A stretch of DNA of 36,036 nt from assembly GCA_900548115.1 (NCBI GenBank), contig URJL01000020.1:1-36036 (forward strand). The letters are read 5' to 3'. Position numbers and translations under genes: made by a program. The notes beneath the pieces were generated by a model. The model did not search any database. It was given only the letters and a program-made list of their open reading frames with translations, and had not been told where the DNA came from. This stretch comes from an uncultured Eubacteriales bacterium (GTDB lineage Bacteria > Bacillota > Clostridia > Oscillospirales > CAG-382). Numbering within the stretch: position 1 is the first letter of the stretch; every line of letters starts with the position of its first letter. Of the stretch, positions 23,344 to 30,774 are shown in pieces.

Positions 23344-23389
23344 GGTGTGTTCGTTTTCAAAGTATTTTGAAATCGGGCTCACCTTTTTT
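23342..23389 (+). terminator. Terminator or attenuator overlapping the 30-codon ORF stop
   Basis: Outer stem AAGGTG (23342-23347) / CACCTT (23380-23385), inner TTTTCAAA / TTTTGAAA, then a T tract. Confidence 0.75.
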
Positions 23390-23446
23390 CGTTCTTACGC
23401 CGAAAACACAACAGATGACTACATACCCGAAAGGAGCGTGCAGCCC

Positions 23447-23485
23447 ATGAAAGAAAAAACGCCGGATATTCGTACTCCGGCATAA
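23447..23485 (+). CDS. Possible 12-codon upstream ORF with internal hairpin
   Basis: MKEKTPDIRTPA, preceded by AAAGGAG at 10-nt spacing. The second half of the ORF forms the hairpin GCCGGA (23461-23466) / TCCGGC (23476-23481). It ends 50 nt before the PepSY-SLH start. Could be chance; listed because it is a second small ORF with a good ribosome site in the same leader. Confidence 0.25.
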   Translation: MKEKTPDIRTPA

Positions 23486-23534
23486 ACACAAAGCTGCGGA
23501 AAGACATTAAATTGCGAAAAGGAGGTAACCGTTT

Positions 23535-25883
23535 ATGAAAACCAAAACGTATAAACCGATTTCAATTTTGCTTTGTATTGCCATGCTGCTATCGCTTATA
23601 CCGATGGCTGTATTTGCAGACGATTCAAGTACTGTAAAGATAACGGACGGGGCAAAGTTTATCTCTTTGGATGAGGCAAAGGAAATTGCACTCAAAGACG
23701 CCGAGCTTGACAGAAACAAGCAAAAAATAACGTTCACCAAAGAAGTGCTGAGCCGTAATAAAGGCAGACCCTGCTACCTGTTGGATTTTTATACAGGAGA
23801 AAATCAGTATCACTATGAGATTGACGCAAAGACGGGAGAAATCATCTACGGCAGAAAATATATTCTGCTTGCCGATGCCAAAAAGATTGCCGTTGATGAT
23901 GCAGGCTGCACCGAAAGGGTTACCTTTACCGAGGAAGAATTGGTAGACGGCGGCATTAAAACACCGTATTATATGCTTGTCTTTACAGACAATAAGACGC
24001 AGTGGACATACCGAATCAATGCGGTAAGCGGCGATATACTCGAAAAGAAAGAGGAGAATATCGGCGAGGCGGATTTTATCTCTTTGGAAAAAGCAAAGTC
24101 AATCGCGCTTAAAGACGCAGGTCTTGTTGAAAATGCGGAAAAGATTGTGTTCACCAAGGAGGAACTGAATCGCAATCAAGGTATGCCTTATTACCTTTTG
24201 GAGTTTTACACCGGAAAATATCAGTATCACTATGAAATTGATGCAAAAACGGGCGACATTCTCTACGGCAGAAGATATATTCTGCTTGCCGACGCAAAAA
24301 GAATTGCCGTTGATGATGCCGAATGCAACGAAAGGGTTACCTTTTTGGAGGAGGAATTGGTAGACGGCGGAATTAAAACACCGTATTATCTGCTTGTTTT
24401 TGCGGACACAAATACACAGTGGACATACCGTATCAATGCAATAAGCGGCTCTGTAATGGGAAAGTCTATTGAGGACATAGGCGGTGCAAATTTCATTTCC
24501 TTGGAGGAAGCAAAGAAAATTGCGCTGAAGGACGCAGAGCTTGACGAATACGCACAAAAGATTGTGTTCACCAAAACCGAGCTTAACCGCAACCAAGGCA
24601 GACCCTGCTACCTGTTGGAGTTTTACACCGGTAAATATCAGTATCACTATGAGATTGACGCAAAGACAGGCGAAATAATCTACGGCAGAAGATATATTCT
24701 GCTTGCCGATGCCAAAAAGATTGCCGTTGATGATGCAGGCTGCACCGAAAGGGTTACCTTTACCGAGGAAGAATTGGTAGACGGCGGCATTAAAACGCCT
24801 TACTACCGACTCGTATTTGCCGACAGGAAAACGCAGTGGACATACCGAATCAATGCGGTAAGCGGCGCTATACTGGAAAAGAAAAGCAAGAACACCGATG
24901 AGCCGGATTATATTTCTTTGGAGGAAGCAAAGAAGATTGCGCTGAAGGATGCGGGTCTTGACAAATACGCACAAAAAATCGTGTTCACCAAAGCCGAGCT
25001 GAATTATTATTATGGTAAGCGTTGCTATTTGTTGGAGTTTTATACGGGGGAAAATCTGTATTACTATCAGATTGATACAAAGACAGGAGAAATACTTTAC
25101 GGCAGAAGATATATTCTGCTTACCCAAGCAAAAAGGATTGCCGTTGATGATGCAGGCTGCACCGACAGGGTTACCTTTTTGGAGGAGGAATTGGTAGACG
25201 GCGGTATTAAAACACCTTATTATCATCTCGTATTTGCGGACAATAAAACACAGTGGACATACAGAATCAATGCGGTGACGGGCGGCATACTCAAGAAGAA
25301 GCAAAAGGATATCAGCGTAAAACCCGACATCGAGTGGGAAAATCCGTTCGGTGATGTTAAGAGAAAAGATTGGTTTTACTTTTCGGTGAAATTTGCATAT
25401 GATTTTGGCTTGATGAAGGGTACCGCCGAGATGGAGTTTTCACCGGACTCTTATGTGACCAGAGCAATGTTTGTCATGATTATCTATCGTATGGAAAAAG
25501 AGCCGCAGACAGGAGACTCCGTATTTGTGGACGTTGAAATCGGCGGCTATTACGACAAGGCGGTTGCCTGGGCAAATGCAAACGGCATTGTTTCCGGCGT
25601 TTCAAAAGACCGTTTTGCACCAAACGATCCGATTACCCGCGAACAGATGGCAACCATTCTTTACCGCTACGCAAATTTCAAGGGATATGACGTAGAATCA
25701 AACGGCAATACGGCATATTCGGACAGCGATTCTATTTCCGGCTATGCGAGAAACGCCGTAAGCTGGGCGGCTGCAAACCTACTTATGAAAGGCAATGACG
25801 ACGGAAGCTTTTTGCCGAATGCAAATACAACAAGAGCACAGGCGGCAGCCGTATTTACCCGTATGATTGAAAATCTGGAATAA
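23535..25883 (+). CDS. Secreted protein with eight PepSY-like domains and C-terminal SLH domains
   Basis: 782 residues. Signal peptide 1-29 (KTYKPISILLCIAMLLSLIP to AVFA-D). Four near-identical units of about 139 residues (about 39-593) follow; each holds two PepSY-like modules. The first module begins FISLEEAKKIALKDA and ends YEIDAKTGEI; the second begins ILLADAKKIAVDDA and ends YRINAVSG. Three SLH domains (about 595-782) close the protein: WENPFGDVKRKDWFYFSVKFA, FVDVEIGGYYDKAVAWA with RFAPNDPITREQMATILYRYA, and SGYARNAVSWAAANLLMKG with TTRAQAAAVFTRMIE. SLH domains bind secondary cell-wall polymers; PepSY domains often inhibit proteases or act in envelope regulation. GGAGGTAACC ribosome site. 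Base composition is AT-richer than the genes at 1-15 kb. Confidence 0.92.
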   Translation: MKTKTYKPISILLCIAMLLSLIPMAVFADDSSTVKITDGAKFISLDEAKEIALKDAELDRNKQKITFTKEVLSRNKGRPCYLLDFYTGENQYHYEIDAKTGEIIYGRKYILLADAKKIAVDDAGCTERVTFTEEELVDGGIKTPYYMLVFTDNKTQWTYRINAVSGDILEKKEENIGEADFISLEKAKSIALKDAGLVENAEKIVFTKEELNRNQGMPYYLLEFYTGKYQYHYEIDAKTGDILYGRRYILLADAKRIAVDDAECNERVTFLEEELVDGGIKTPYYLLVFADTNTQWTYRINAISGSVMGKSIEDIGGANFISLEEAKKIALKDAELDEYAQKIVFTKTELNRNQGRPCYLLEFYTGKYQYHYEIDAKTGEIIYGRRYILLADAKKIAVDDAGCTERVTFTEEELVDGGIKTPYYRLVFADRKTQWTYRINAVSGAILEKKSKNTDEPDYISLEEAKKIALKDAGLDKYAQKIVFTKAELNYYYGKRCYLLEFYTGENLYYYQIDTKTGEILYGRRYILLTQAKRIAVDDAGCTDRVTFLEEELVDGGIKTPYYHLVFADNKTQWTYRINAVTGGILKKKQKDISVKPDIEWENPFGDVKRKDWFYFSVKFAYDFGLMKGTAEMEFSPDSYVTRAMFVMIIYRMEKEPQTGDSVFVDVEIGGYYDKAVAWANANGIVSGVSKDRFAPNDPITREQMATILYRYANFKGYDVESNGNTAYSDSDSISGYARNAVSWAAANLLMKGNDDGSFLPNANTTRAQAAAVFTRMIENLE
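23652..25316 (+). repeat. Four tandem 414-417-bp coding repeats (double PepSY units)
   Basis: Units start near 23652, 24066, 24483 and 24900, spaced 414, 417 and 417 bp. Long stretches are identical between units at DNA level, for example the segment encoding ATGAG-ATTGACGCAAAGAC and that encoding GAATTGGTAGACGGCGG, so duplication is recent or kept uniform by recombination. Confidence 0.93.
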
Positions 25884-26037
25884 AGATGGCTCGGTTACAG
25901 CATAAGGTATGTTTTCAACGTATAACCCGCTGTTGCAAAACAATGCGCAAACATTGACGATATAATGACAATACTTGCGCAAAGCCCCTTATCACATCAC
26001 GAAGATGCAGAAGATGCATTAGGTGCAGAAACAGAAA

Positions 26038-26065
26038 AAGCCCGCTGATTTCGGTCAGCGGGCTT
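26038..26065 (-). terminator. Terminator hairpin downstream of the MetRS C-terminal-domain gene
   Basis: AAGCCCGCTGA (26038-26048) / TCAGCGGGCTT (26055-26065), 11 bp perfect, 6-nt loop. On the minus strand TTTTT follows, so it mainly serves minus-strand transcription; on the plus strand it could weakly terminate the PepSY-SLH gene. Confidence 0.75.
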
Positions 26066-26132
26066 AAATTATATGAACGTGTCGTTGTCTGTCGGAACTT
26101 GTCTGCAATCGCAGAATTGGGGACGCATTTTT

Positions 26133-26173
26133 GGCGTAAGCTCGGAGTAAATTGGCGTAAGTTGTGGCGTGAG
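26133..26173 (+). repeat. Cluster A of GGCGTAAG-type short repeats
   Basis: GGCGTAAG at 26133 and 26154, variants GGAGTAAA at 26144 and GGCGTGAG at 26166. Spacing 11, 10 and 12 bp, that is about one helical turn, same orientation. The same arrangement recurs at 26788-26817. Confidence 0.8.
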
Positions 26174-26193
26174 CACCGACAATTTAGGATCAA

Positions 26194-26661
26194 TCAATAG
26201 AGCTTTGCGCCTGCCGGAATGTGGGGATCAACCATCAGCAAATGCAACTTTTCCTCGCCGTTTTCGTGATGCACGGCAGAGATGAGCATACCGCAGGAGT
26301 CGATACCCATCATCGCTCTCGGAGGCAGATTGGTGATTGCAATGCAGGTCTTACCGACCAGTTCTTCCGGCTCATAATATTCGTGAATACCACTCAAAAT
26401 GACCCTATCTACGCCGGTTCCGTCGTCCAAAACGAACTTTAAGAGCTTTTTGGACTTCTTCACGGCTTCGCATTCCTTAACCTTCACGGCACGGAAATCG
26501 CTCTTGGAGAAGGTGTCAAAATCCACGAAATCCTTGAACAGCGGCTCGATCTCCACATTGGAAAAATCGATTTTTTCCTCCACAACCGGAGCCGCCTGAG
26601 CAGCCGCCGCAGGAGCCGAAGCTTCCTTGGAACCCTTCTTGTCGGAGTCGAGCGGCTTCAT
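26194..26661 (-). CDS. Orphan C-terminal tRNA-binding domain of methionyl-tRNA synthetase (MetRS beta-like)
   Basis: 155 residues. An Ala/Lys linker (KGSKEASAPAAAAQAAP) leads into an OB-fold EMAP/Trbp111-type tRNA-binding domain: FSKSDFRAVKVKECEAVKKS, DRVILSGIHEYYEPEELVGK and AITNLPPRAMMGIDSCGML. This is how many clostridial MetRS proteins end. The catalytic part is absent and the open frame starts only a few codons before the ATG (stop TAG upstream). No good ribosome site is seen before the ATG (AAGGCTGG is about 20 nt away). So it is either a split MetRS beta gene or a truncated copy. It is flanked on both sides by the GGCGTAAG repeat clusters. Confidence 0.75.
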   Translation of the reverse strand: MKPLDSDKKGSKEASAPAAAAQAAPVVEEKIDFSNVEIEPLFKDFVDFDTFSKSDFRAVKVKECEAVKKSKKLLKFVLDDGTGVDRVILSGIHEYYEPEELVGKTCIAITNLPPRAMMGIDSCGMLISAVHHENGEEKLHLLMVDPHIPAGAKLY

Positions 26662-26787
26662 TGTCGGGATTTTCGTGACCAGCCTTAGATAAGCTCCGCT
26701 TAGCGTCTATAAGTCCCGACCGGCATCTACTCATTTGAAGCTGGGGTAAGCTCAGTTACGCCTAATTCAGATAGCGGAAAATCTAAT

Positions 26788-26817
26788 GGCGTAAGCCGTG
26801 GAGTAAGCTGGCGTAAG
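26788..26817 (+). repeat. Cluster B of GGCGTAAG-type short repeats
   Basis: GGCGTAAG at 26788 and 26810 with GGAGTAAG at 26800 between them, spacing 12 and 10 bp, same orientation and order as cluster A 655 bp away. A related GGGGTAAG lies at 26743 and an inverted TTACGCC near 26756. Confidence 0.8.
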
Positions 26818-26840
26818 GTGGCTTCATTTTTTTGAAAACG

Positions 26841-26890
26841 AGCCGTGTGCTATACTGAAACTAACGACTAAAACAGTATAACACACGGCT
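26841..26890 (-). terminator. Long inverted repeat after the zinc-ribbon gene, probable terminator
   Basis: Seventeen-bp arms (26841-26857 and 26874-26890, AGCCGTGTG-C-TATACTG and its complement) with a single mismatch and a 16-nt loop; CGTTTTC follows on the minus strand. It lies 10 nt after the stop at 26900. Confidence 0.6.
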
Positions 26891-26899
26891 TAACGAAAC

Positions 26900-28321
26900 T
26901 CAATATTTTCCGTTCAGTTTACAAGCATTTCGATTTTTCCATTCTAAAAATCTCTCTCGAAGCACTTGAACATCTTTCTCGGAATCCGTATGGAGATAGA
27001 TATGATTGCGGATAAATAGCGTTTTGATTTCCGCTGCCATTTGCGAAGCATCCGCAGTTCTTTTAATAAGGTAGTAACCCAGCCGGTTACTTTGACAAAT
27101 GTGGGCTTTCACGCTTTGCTCTCTTTTCTCCGTCACGGTTGCTCCGGCAATATCGACCGCACAATGTAATTCAGGGAGGTATGCAACAAGTCGCATTCCA
27201 AGCTCCGAGTCGCTATTGCTTTTGACCGTAATGCCGTTCTGTGCTCCATACATCATTATCAGCATCTGCGGGAGAGCCTGTTGAAACTCAGCTTCACATT
27301 GAGGGCAACCCTTTTGCTCAATAGTTCTATCTGTGATTTTGGCACGGTAAGAGTGTCCTGCTCCACATTTCCACCAAACGACCTTCATCGAGTTTCTCGA
27401 TACATTGCTCGGTGTCCACTTGGAGTTCTTTTCATAGTCCCATTCTGAGAGTAAGTGAGGATCAGTTGTTCCAAGATCATTATAGCCTTGCAGAACGGCT
27501 CTCTCAGCACAAACAGGACACATACCGCCTTTGACCCGTGCTTTGACGACGGCTTTCCATTCATAGCCGCAGGTATTGCATTTCCACCAAACATTCTTAG
27601 TTGACTTCTCATTGACCGCATCGGGAGTTAACGGCAGGTTTTTATCCGACCACTCTATGGCAAGCGACGGGAACTTCGTTTGCAGGTCATTAAAGCCTTT
27701 GAGTAGCTTTATCCCACTACAATAGGGACACTGACTTCCTCCTGCACGGGTTGAAATCAATGTGTTCCATTCGTGACCCAAGTGACATTTCCACCAAACT
27801 TTAATATTCTTGAAAGCCGTAACCTGATCCGGCGTCAGCGGAAGGTTGCGCTCTGACCACTCCGCAGCGATTTCAGGGAAACGGCTTGCCAAGTCGTTGA
27901 AGCCCGGTAGTACGAAGTTGTGTGAGCAGTAGGGACAACCCGTACCGTTCACTGTCCGGCTTTTCACAGATGCCGTCCATTCGTGTCCAAACTTGCACTG
28001 CCATATTACCTTCCTGTGCGTAGCCGCTGTAATCATCGACGGTCTTAGCGGCTCATTCTTGGGCGACCATTCCTTCGCAAGCTCAGGGAACTTACTTTCA
28101 AAGTCGTTATAACCTCGAAGCACCCTCGCTCCCGAACATATTGGACATTGCTCGCCTGCGGAGCGAGCTTTAATGCTTGTCTGCCATTCGTGACCGCAAG
28201 CCCCTTTCCACCACACAGTTTTATTAGACCCAAAGGTCACGGTATCAGGAGTCAACGGTAAGTTCTTTTCTGACCATTCTGATACAAGATGCGGTCGCAT
28301 CCTGCTTAAACTATTCTCCAT
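26900..28321 (-). CDS. Protein with five treble-clef zinc-ribbon repeats and a nuclease-like C-terminal domain
   Basis: 473 residues. Five repeats of about 67 residues fill residues ~8-345, each with a W-S-x-K-N-x-P-L-x-P segment, then WWKC-GHEW and CPYCSG, matching the PF14311-type probable zinc ribbon. The C-terminal ~130 residues (LPELHCAVDIAGATV, KAHICQSNRLGYYLIKR) align by eye with the Vsr/PD-(D/E)XK-like tail of related proteins. However, the metal-binding Asp position reads Val (GMRLVAYLP) and AIE reads AVD. The ATG at 28321 has GGAG at 8-nt spacing. An ATG at 28342 lies only about 10 nt from a TATACT -10 (28353-28358), so it is less likely. Role unknown; a DNA-binding or defence cargo gene of the adjacent integrase module is plausible. 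A deleted copy lies at 22974-23143. Confidence 0.8.
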   Translation of the reverse strand: MENSLSRMRPHLVSEWSEKNLPLTPDTVTFGSNKTVWWKGACGHEWQTSIKARSAGEQCPICSGARVLRGYNDFESKFPELAKEWSPKNEPLRPSMITAATHRKVIWQCKFGHEWTASVKSRTVNGTGCPYCSHNFVLPGFNDLASRFPEIAAEWSERNLPLTPDQVTAFKNIKVWWKCHLGHEWNTLISTRAGGSQCPYCSGIKLLKGFNDLQTKFPSLAIEWSDKNLPLTPDAVNEKSTKNVWWKCNTCGYEWKAVVKARVKGGMCPVCAERAVLQGYNDLGTTDPHLLSEWDYEKNSKWTPSNVSRNSMKVVWWKCGAGHSYRAKITDRTIEQKGCPQCEAEFQQALPQMLIMMYGAQNGITVKSNSDSELGMRLVAYLPELHCAVDIAGATVTEKREQSVKAHICQSNRLGYYLIKRTADASQMAAEIKTLFIRNHIYLHTDSEKDVQVLRERFLEWKNRNACKLNGKY

Positions 28322-28394
28322 ATCTGACGCTCCATTTCTCATTACTGCTTATAGTATAATTTCCATCCTCAGTTTTGAGAAATGTGCGAAAAAG

Positions 28395-28431
28395 GGAAAG
28401 CACTCTGCGAATTACTCACAGAGTGCTTTCC
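28395..28431 (-). terminator. Terminator of the first integrase gene
   Basis: GGAAAGCACTCTG (28395-28407) / CAGAGTGCTTTCC (28419-28431), 13 bp perfect, followed on the minus strand by CTTTTTC. Begins directly after the stop. Confidence 0.88.
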
Positions 28432-28432
28432 T

Positions 28433-29686
28433 TCAAGTTTCCAGCTTGGTTGTCATATAGTCGTCAAAGGCGGTGATCTCTTTCTTTTTCAGAGCGTCGG
28501 TCACATCAACATAGATATTCATCGTCGTCGATACATCAGCGTGTCCCAAGATGCTCTGAATGAATTTGAGGTTTGCTCCCGACTCACATAGCCTTGTTGC
28601 GAATGTGTGCCGGAGAATGTGGCAACTGAACTGTGGCAGAAGAACAGGATCAGAGTCTGCTCCATATTTTTCGAGGATTTCATCATTACAATCTCGCATC
28701 ATACGGCGGAGTGCTTTGTTGAGGTTTCCCTGATTTTGAACATCCCCGTAACGGTTGACAAAAATAAAGTCGTCATAGCCGTCCACTCGGCTCTTACTGC
28801 TGATTTCAGCCTGAGATTGAAACTCTCGCTCCATTAAGAAGGCTTGTTTCACCCCCTCGGTCATTGGGATTTCTCGTTCACCGGCTTTTGTCTTGGGCGT
28901 GTTGATGGAAAAGTAGCATCCCTTTTCGTCACGGTGATTATAATAAACAAGCGTGTGGTTGACTCGGATAATACTCTTTTTCAAGTCAATGTCGCTCCAG
29001 CGAAGCCCGGTGATCTCACCGACTCGCATCCCCGTGTTTGCCATAACATAGAACACTGGATACCAGTGGGTGTCCTTGGGATGGCTGAGCATATAGTCAA
29101 AGAACAACTTCTGCTGCGCCACGGTCAATGCCTCTTTCTTCTCACGCTCAAAGCCGTGGGAGAGCTTCAGTTCTTTGAGCATATTGTCTGTTGGGTTCTG
29201 TCGAATCATTCCATCATCGACTGCCACCTGAAAAACTTGGTGGAGCACATTATGGACATTATCTATCGTGGCAATCTTCAGAACCTTGCCGTCAGCAAGG
29301 GAGTTGTAGAACTTCCGCACATCAGACTTTTTTACTTGGACAAGTCGGTTCTTTCCGAAAGACGGTTTTACAAACAGCTCATACATATAAATATAATTCT
29401 TGAATGTGCTGTCCTTGATTCCCCTTTTGAGCTGACACCAAAGATTGAACATCTCATTTACAGTGATGCTTTTGACATCCGACCGTATTCCGTCGTGCTT
29501 GTCCACGATAATCTGTTCTTCCTGCTCTCTCAGCTTTTCCAGCGTCGGAGCATAAATAGAATGCCTTTTTCCGTCTGGCGTTGACCAACGGTACGCATAA
29601 GTGCCGTTGGGACGCTGTGTTTCTCCTGTTTTAAGTCGGGTACGGTTGCTGTCGAACCTTACGCCGACCTGTTTCTTTTTAGTCAT
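28433..29686 (-). CDS. int: Tyrosine recombinase (Tn916-type integrase)
   Basis: 417 residues, the length of Tn916-like integrases. An N-terminal arm-binding domain (RLKTGETQRPNGTYAYRW) is followed by a SAM-like core-binding domain (about 70-170) and the catalytic domain. Catalytic residues are visible: Arg in NTGMRVGEITGLRW, Lys in the beta hairpin TPKTKAGEREIPM, His-x-x-Arg in SCHILRHTFATR, His in LGHADVSTTMNIY and the Tyr nucleophile at the end of that motif. Preceded by two excisionase genes and a sigma-like gene, the Tn916 order. A 14-nt gap to xis and a GGAGG ribosome site. Confidence 0.96.
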   Translation of the reverse strand: MTKKKQVGVRFDSNRTRLKTGETQRPNGTYAYRWSTPDGKRHSIYAPTLEKLREQEEQIIVDKHDGIRSDVKSITVNEMFNLWCQLKRGIKDSTFKNYIYMYELFVKPSFGKNRLVQVKKSDVRKFYNSLADGKVLKIATIDNVHNVLHQVFQVAVDDGMIRQNPTDNMLKELKLSHGFEREKKEALTVAQQKLFFDYMLSHPKDTHWYPVFYVMANTGMRVGEITGLRWSDIDLKKSIIRVNHTLVYYNHRDEKGCYFSINTPKTKAGEREIPMTEGVKQAFLMEREFQSQAEISSKSRVDGYDDFIFVNRYGDVQNQGNLNKALRRMMRDCNDEILEKYGADSDPVLLPQFSCHILRHTFATRLCESGANLKFIQSILGHADVSTTMNIYVDVTDALKKKEITAFDDYMTTKLET

Positions 29687-29700
29687 AGTAACCTCCTGTT

Positions 29701-29913
29701 TTAGATTGAGAAGCTCTTAATCAGGAACTCCTCTAATTGCTTGCGCTTTAGAAGCCTTTTTGTACCGACCCATAGAACAAAGTCACACGACTCACGATTC
29801 GACAACTCACGAAGTTTATCCGTTCCGATACCAGTGTAAGCGGCGGCTTCTTCTAAAGTCAGGTTCATTCTCTCCCAAAGGGGAACTCGGTTATCTTTTT
29901 CCTGCTTGGTCAT
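29701..29913 (-). CDS. xis: Excisionase-family DNA-binding protein, copy 1
   Basis: 70 residues: VPLWERMNLTLEEAAAYTGIG, then KLRELSNRE and LWVGTKRLLKRKQLEEFL, a winged-helix MerR/excisionase fold as in Tn916 Xis. The start at 29913 has AAGGAGGAAACC upstream. Directs excision with the integrase 14 nt downstream. It is a paralogue of the next gene upstream (about 60% identical by eye). Confidence 0.92.
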   Translation of the reverse strand: MTKQEKDNRVPLWERMNLTLEEAAAYTGIGTDKLRELSNRESCDFVLWVGTKRLLKRKQLEEFLIKSFSI

Positions 29914-29972
29914 ATCGGTTTCCTCCTTCATTTTCGTTTGGCTTTAGGATACCGATAACCACCGTTTGGGAC

Positions 29973-30001
29973 AACGATGCGATTTTGTGAATCGCATCGT
30001 T
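29973..30001. repeat. Perfect hairpin between the two excisionase genes
   Basis: AACGATGCGATT (29973-29984) / AATCGCATCGTT (29990-30001), 12 bp perfect, 5-nt loop. No T tract on the minus strand, so it may be an RNA-stability, processing or binding element rather than a terminator. Confidence 0.7.
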
Positions 30002-30006
30002 GATTG

Positions 30007-30219
30007 TTAGATTGAATAGGCTCTTTCCAAAAACTCATCGAGCTTTTTCCTTTTGATGAGCCGCTTTGTGCCGTTCCACAAGACAAACTCGCAATCCTCT
30101 CTATCGGACAGTTCCCTTAGCTTATCTGCGCCAATCCCTGAGTAGGCTGCCGCTTCATAAACGGTGAGGTTTGCTTTTTCCCAAAGAGGAACGGCATAGT
30201 CCTTACTGGGCTTTCCCAT
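30007..30219 (-). CDS. Excisionase-family DNA-binding protein, copy 2
   Basis: 70 residues, same fold and layout as the neighbouring excisionase: VPLWEKANLTVYEAAAYSGIG, KLRELSDRE and LWNGTKRLIKRKKLDEFL. The start overlaps the end of the upstream hypothetical gene by 17 nt, indicating one transcript. Either a duplicated directionality factor or one copy acting as a regulator. Confidence 0.9.
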   Translation of the reverse strand: MGKPSKDYAVPLWEKANLTVYEAAAYSGIGADKLRELSDREDCEFVLWNGTKRLIKRKKLDEFLERAYSI

Positions 30220-30694
30220 TCGTGCCGCCCTCCTTATGCTTCATAGCCTTGCGTAACTCCGAAAGGTTTGAATAACGATATTCTCGACTGTTGTACTCAT
30301 CGGATTTGTAGAAAGCAGCGGTGACTCCATCAAAAATCCGAAGTAAAGCACCCTCATTCAGATCTTCAGTTGTGAGGATTTCCCTTACGGTCACTCCACT
30401 TAAAGGCTGGTGTTCCTTTTTCCATTCCCGATACGAGAAATACTGGTCAATCTCATCGTTATAAATACCTTCGTCGATCCGTCTGTCCGGCTGGAGAAGA
30501 TGGTAAATACAAAGAAGCATTTCTTCAGCCCTGTTATAATTGATGTGACTAATATTCAGCAGATCAAACACACGCAAATCAACGACATCCTTGACCTGCC
30601 GAAAGCCGACTTCAATAAACGGGTTAGCAACCTTATACTCATCAATCATTCTCCATTTCGGGGAGTCGAATTTGATCATCATTACCTGTTTCAT
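30203..30694 (-). CDS. Hypothetical protein of the integrase module
   Basis: 163 residues, soluble, no motif I can name. It starts MKQVMMIKFDSPKWRMIDEY and ends with a charged helix (SELRKAMKHKEGG). GGAGC lies 7 nt before the ATG. Its place between the sigma-like gene and the excisionases, and its 17-nt overlap with the second excisionase, suggest a regulatory or recombination-accessory role (inference). Confidence 0.75.
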   Translation of the reverse strand: MKQVMMIKFDSPKWRMIDEYKVANPFIEVGFRQVKDVVDLRVFDLLNISHINYNRAEEMLLCIYHLLQPDRRIDEGIYNDEIDQYFSYREWKKEHQPLSGVTVREILTTEDLNEGALLRIFDGVTAAFYKSDEYNSREYRYSNLSELRKAMKHKEGGTNGKAQ

Positions 30695-30774
30695 TATCTA
30701 TGCTCCTATCTGTTCGTTTTTTTGCCCTCTACTAACCAACTGGGAAATTTTTTTCGTTTTGTACGAAGCAAATT

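Noticed and set aside
24099..25304. 401-codon repetitive antisense frame in the PepSY array
   Set aside because: Its repetition simply reflects the tandem units of the plus-strand gene; Cys/Ile/Phe-rich and without a start signal.
23652..25316. Tandem repeats considered as a CRISPR array or satellite
   Set aside because: Units are 417 bp, in frame and encode a conserved protein fold; there is no short-repeat/spacer pattern. No CRISPR array was seen anywhere in the window.
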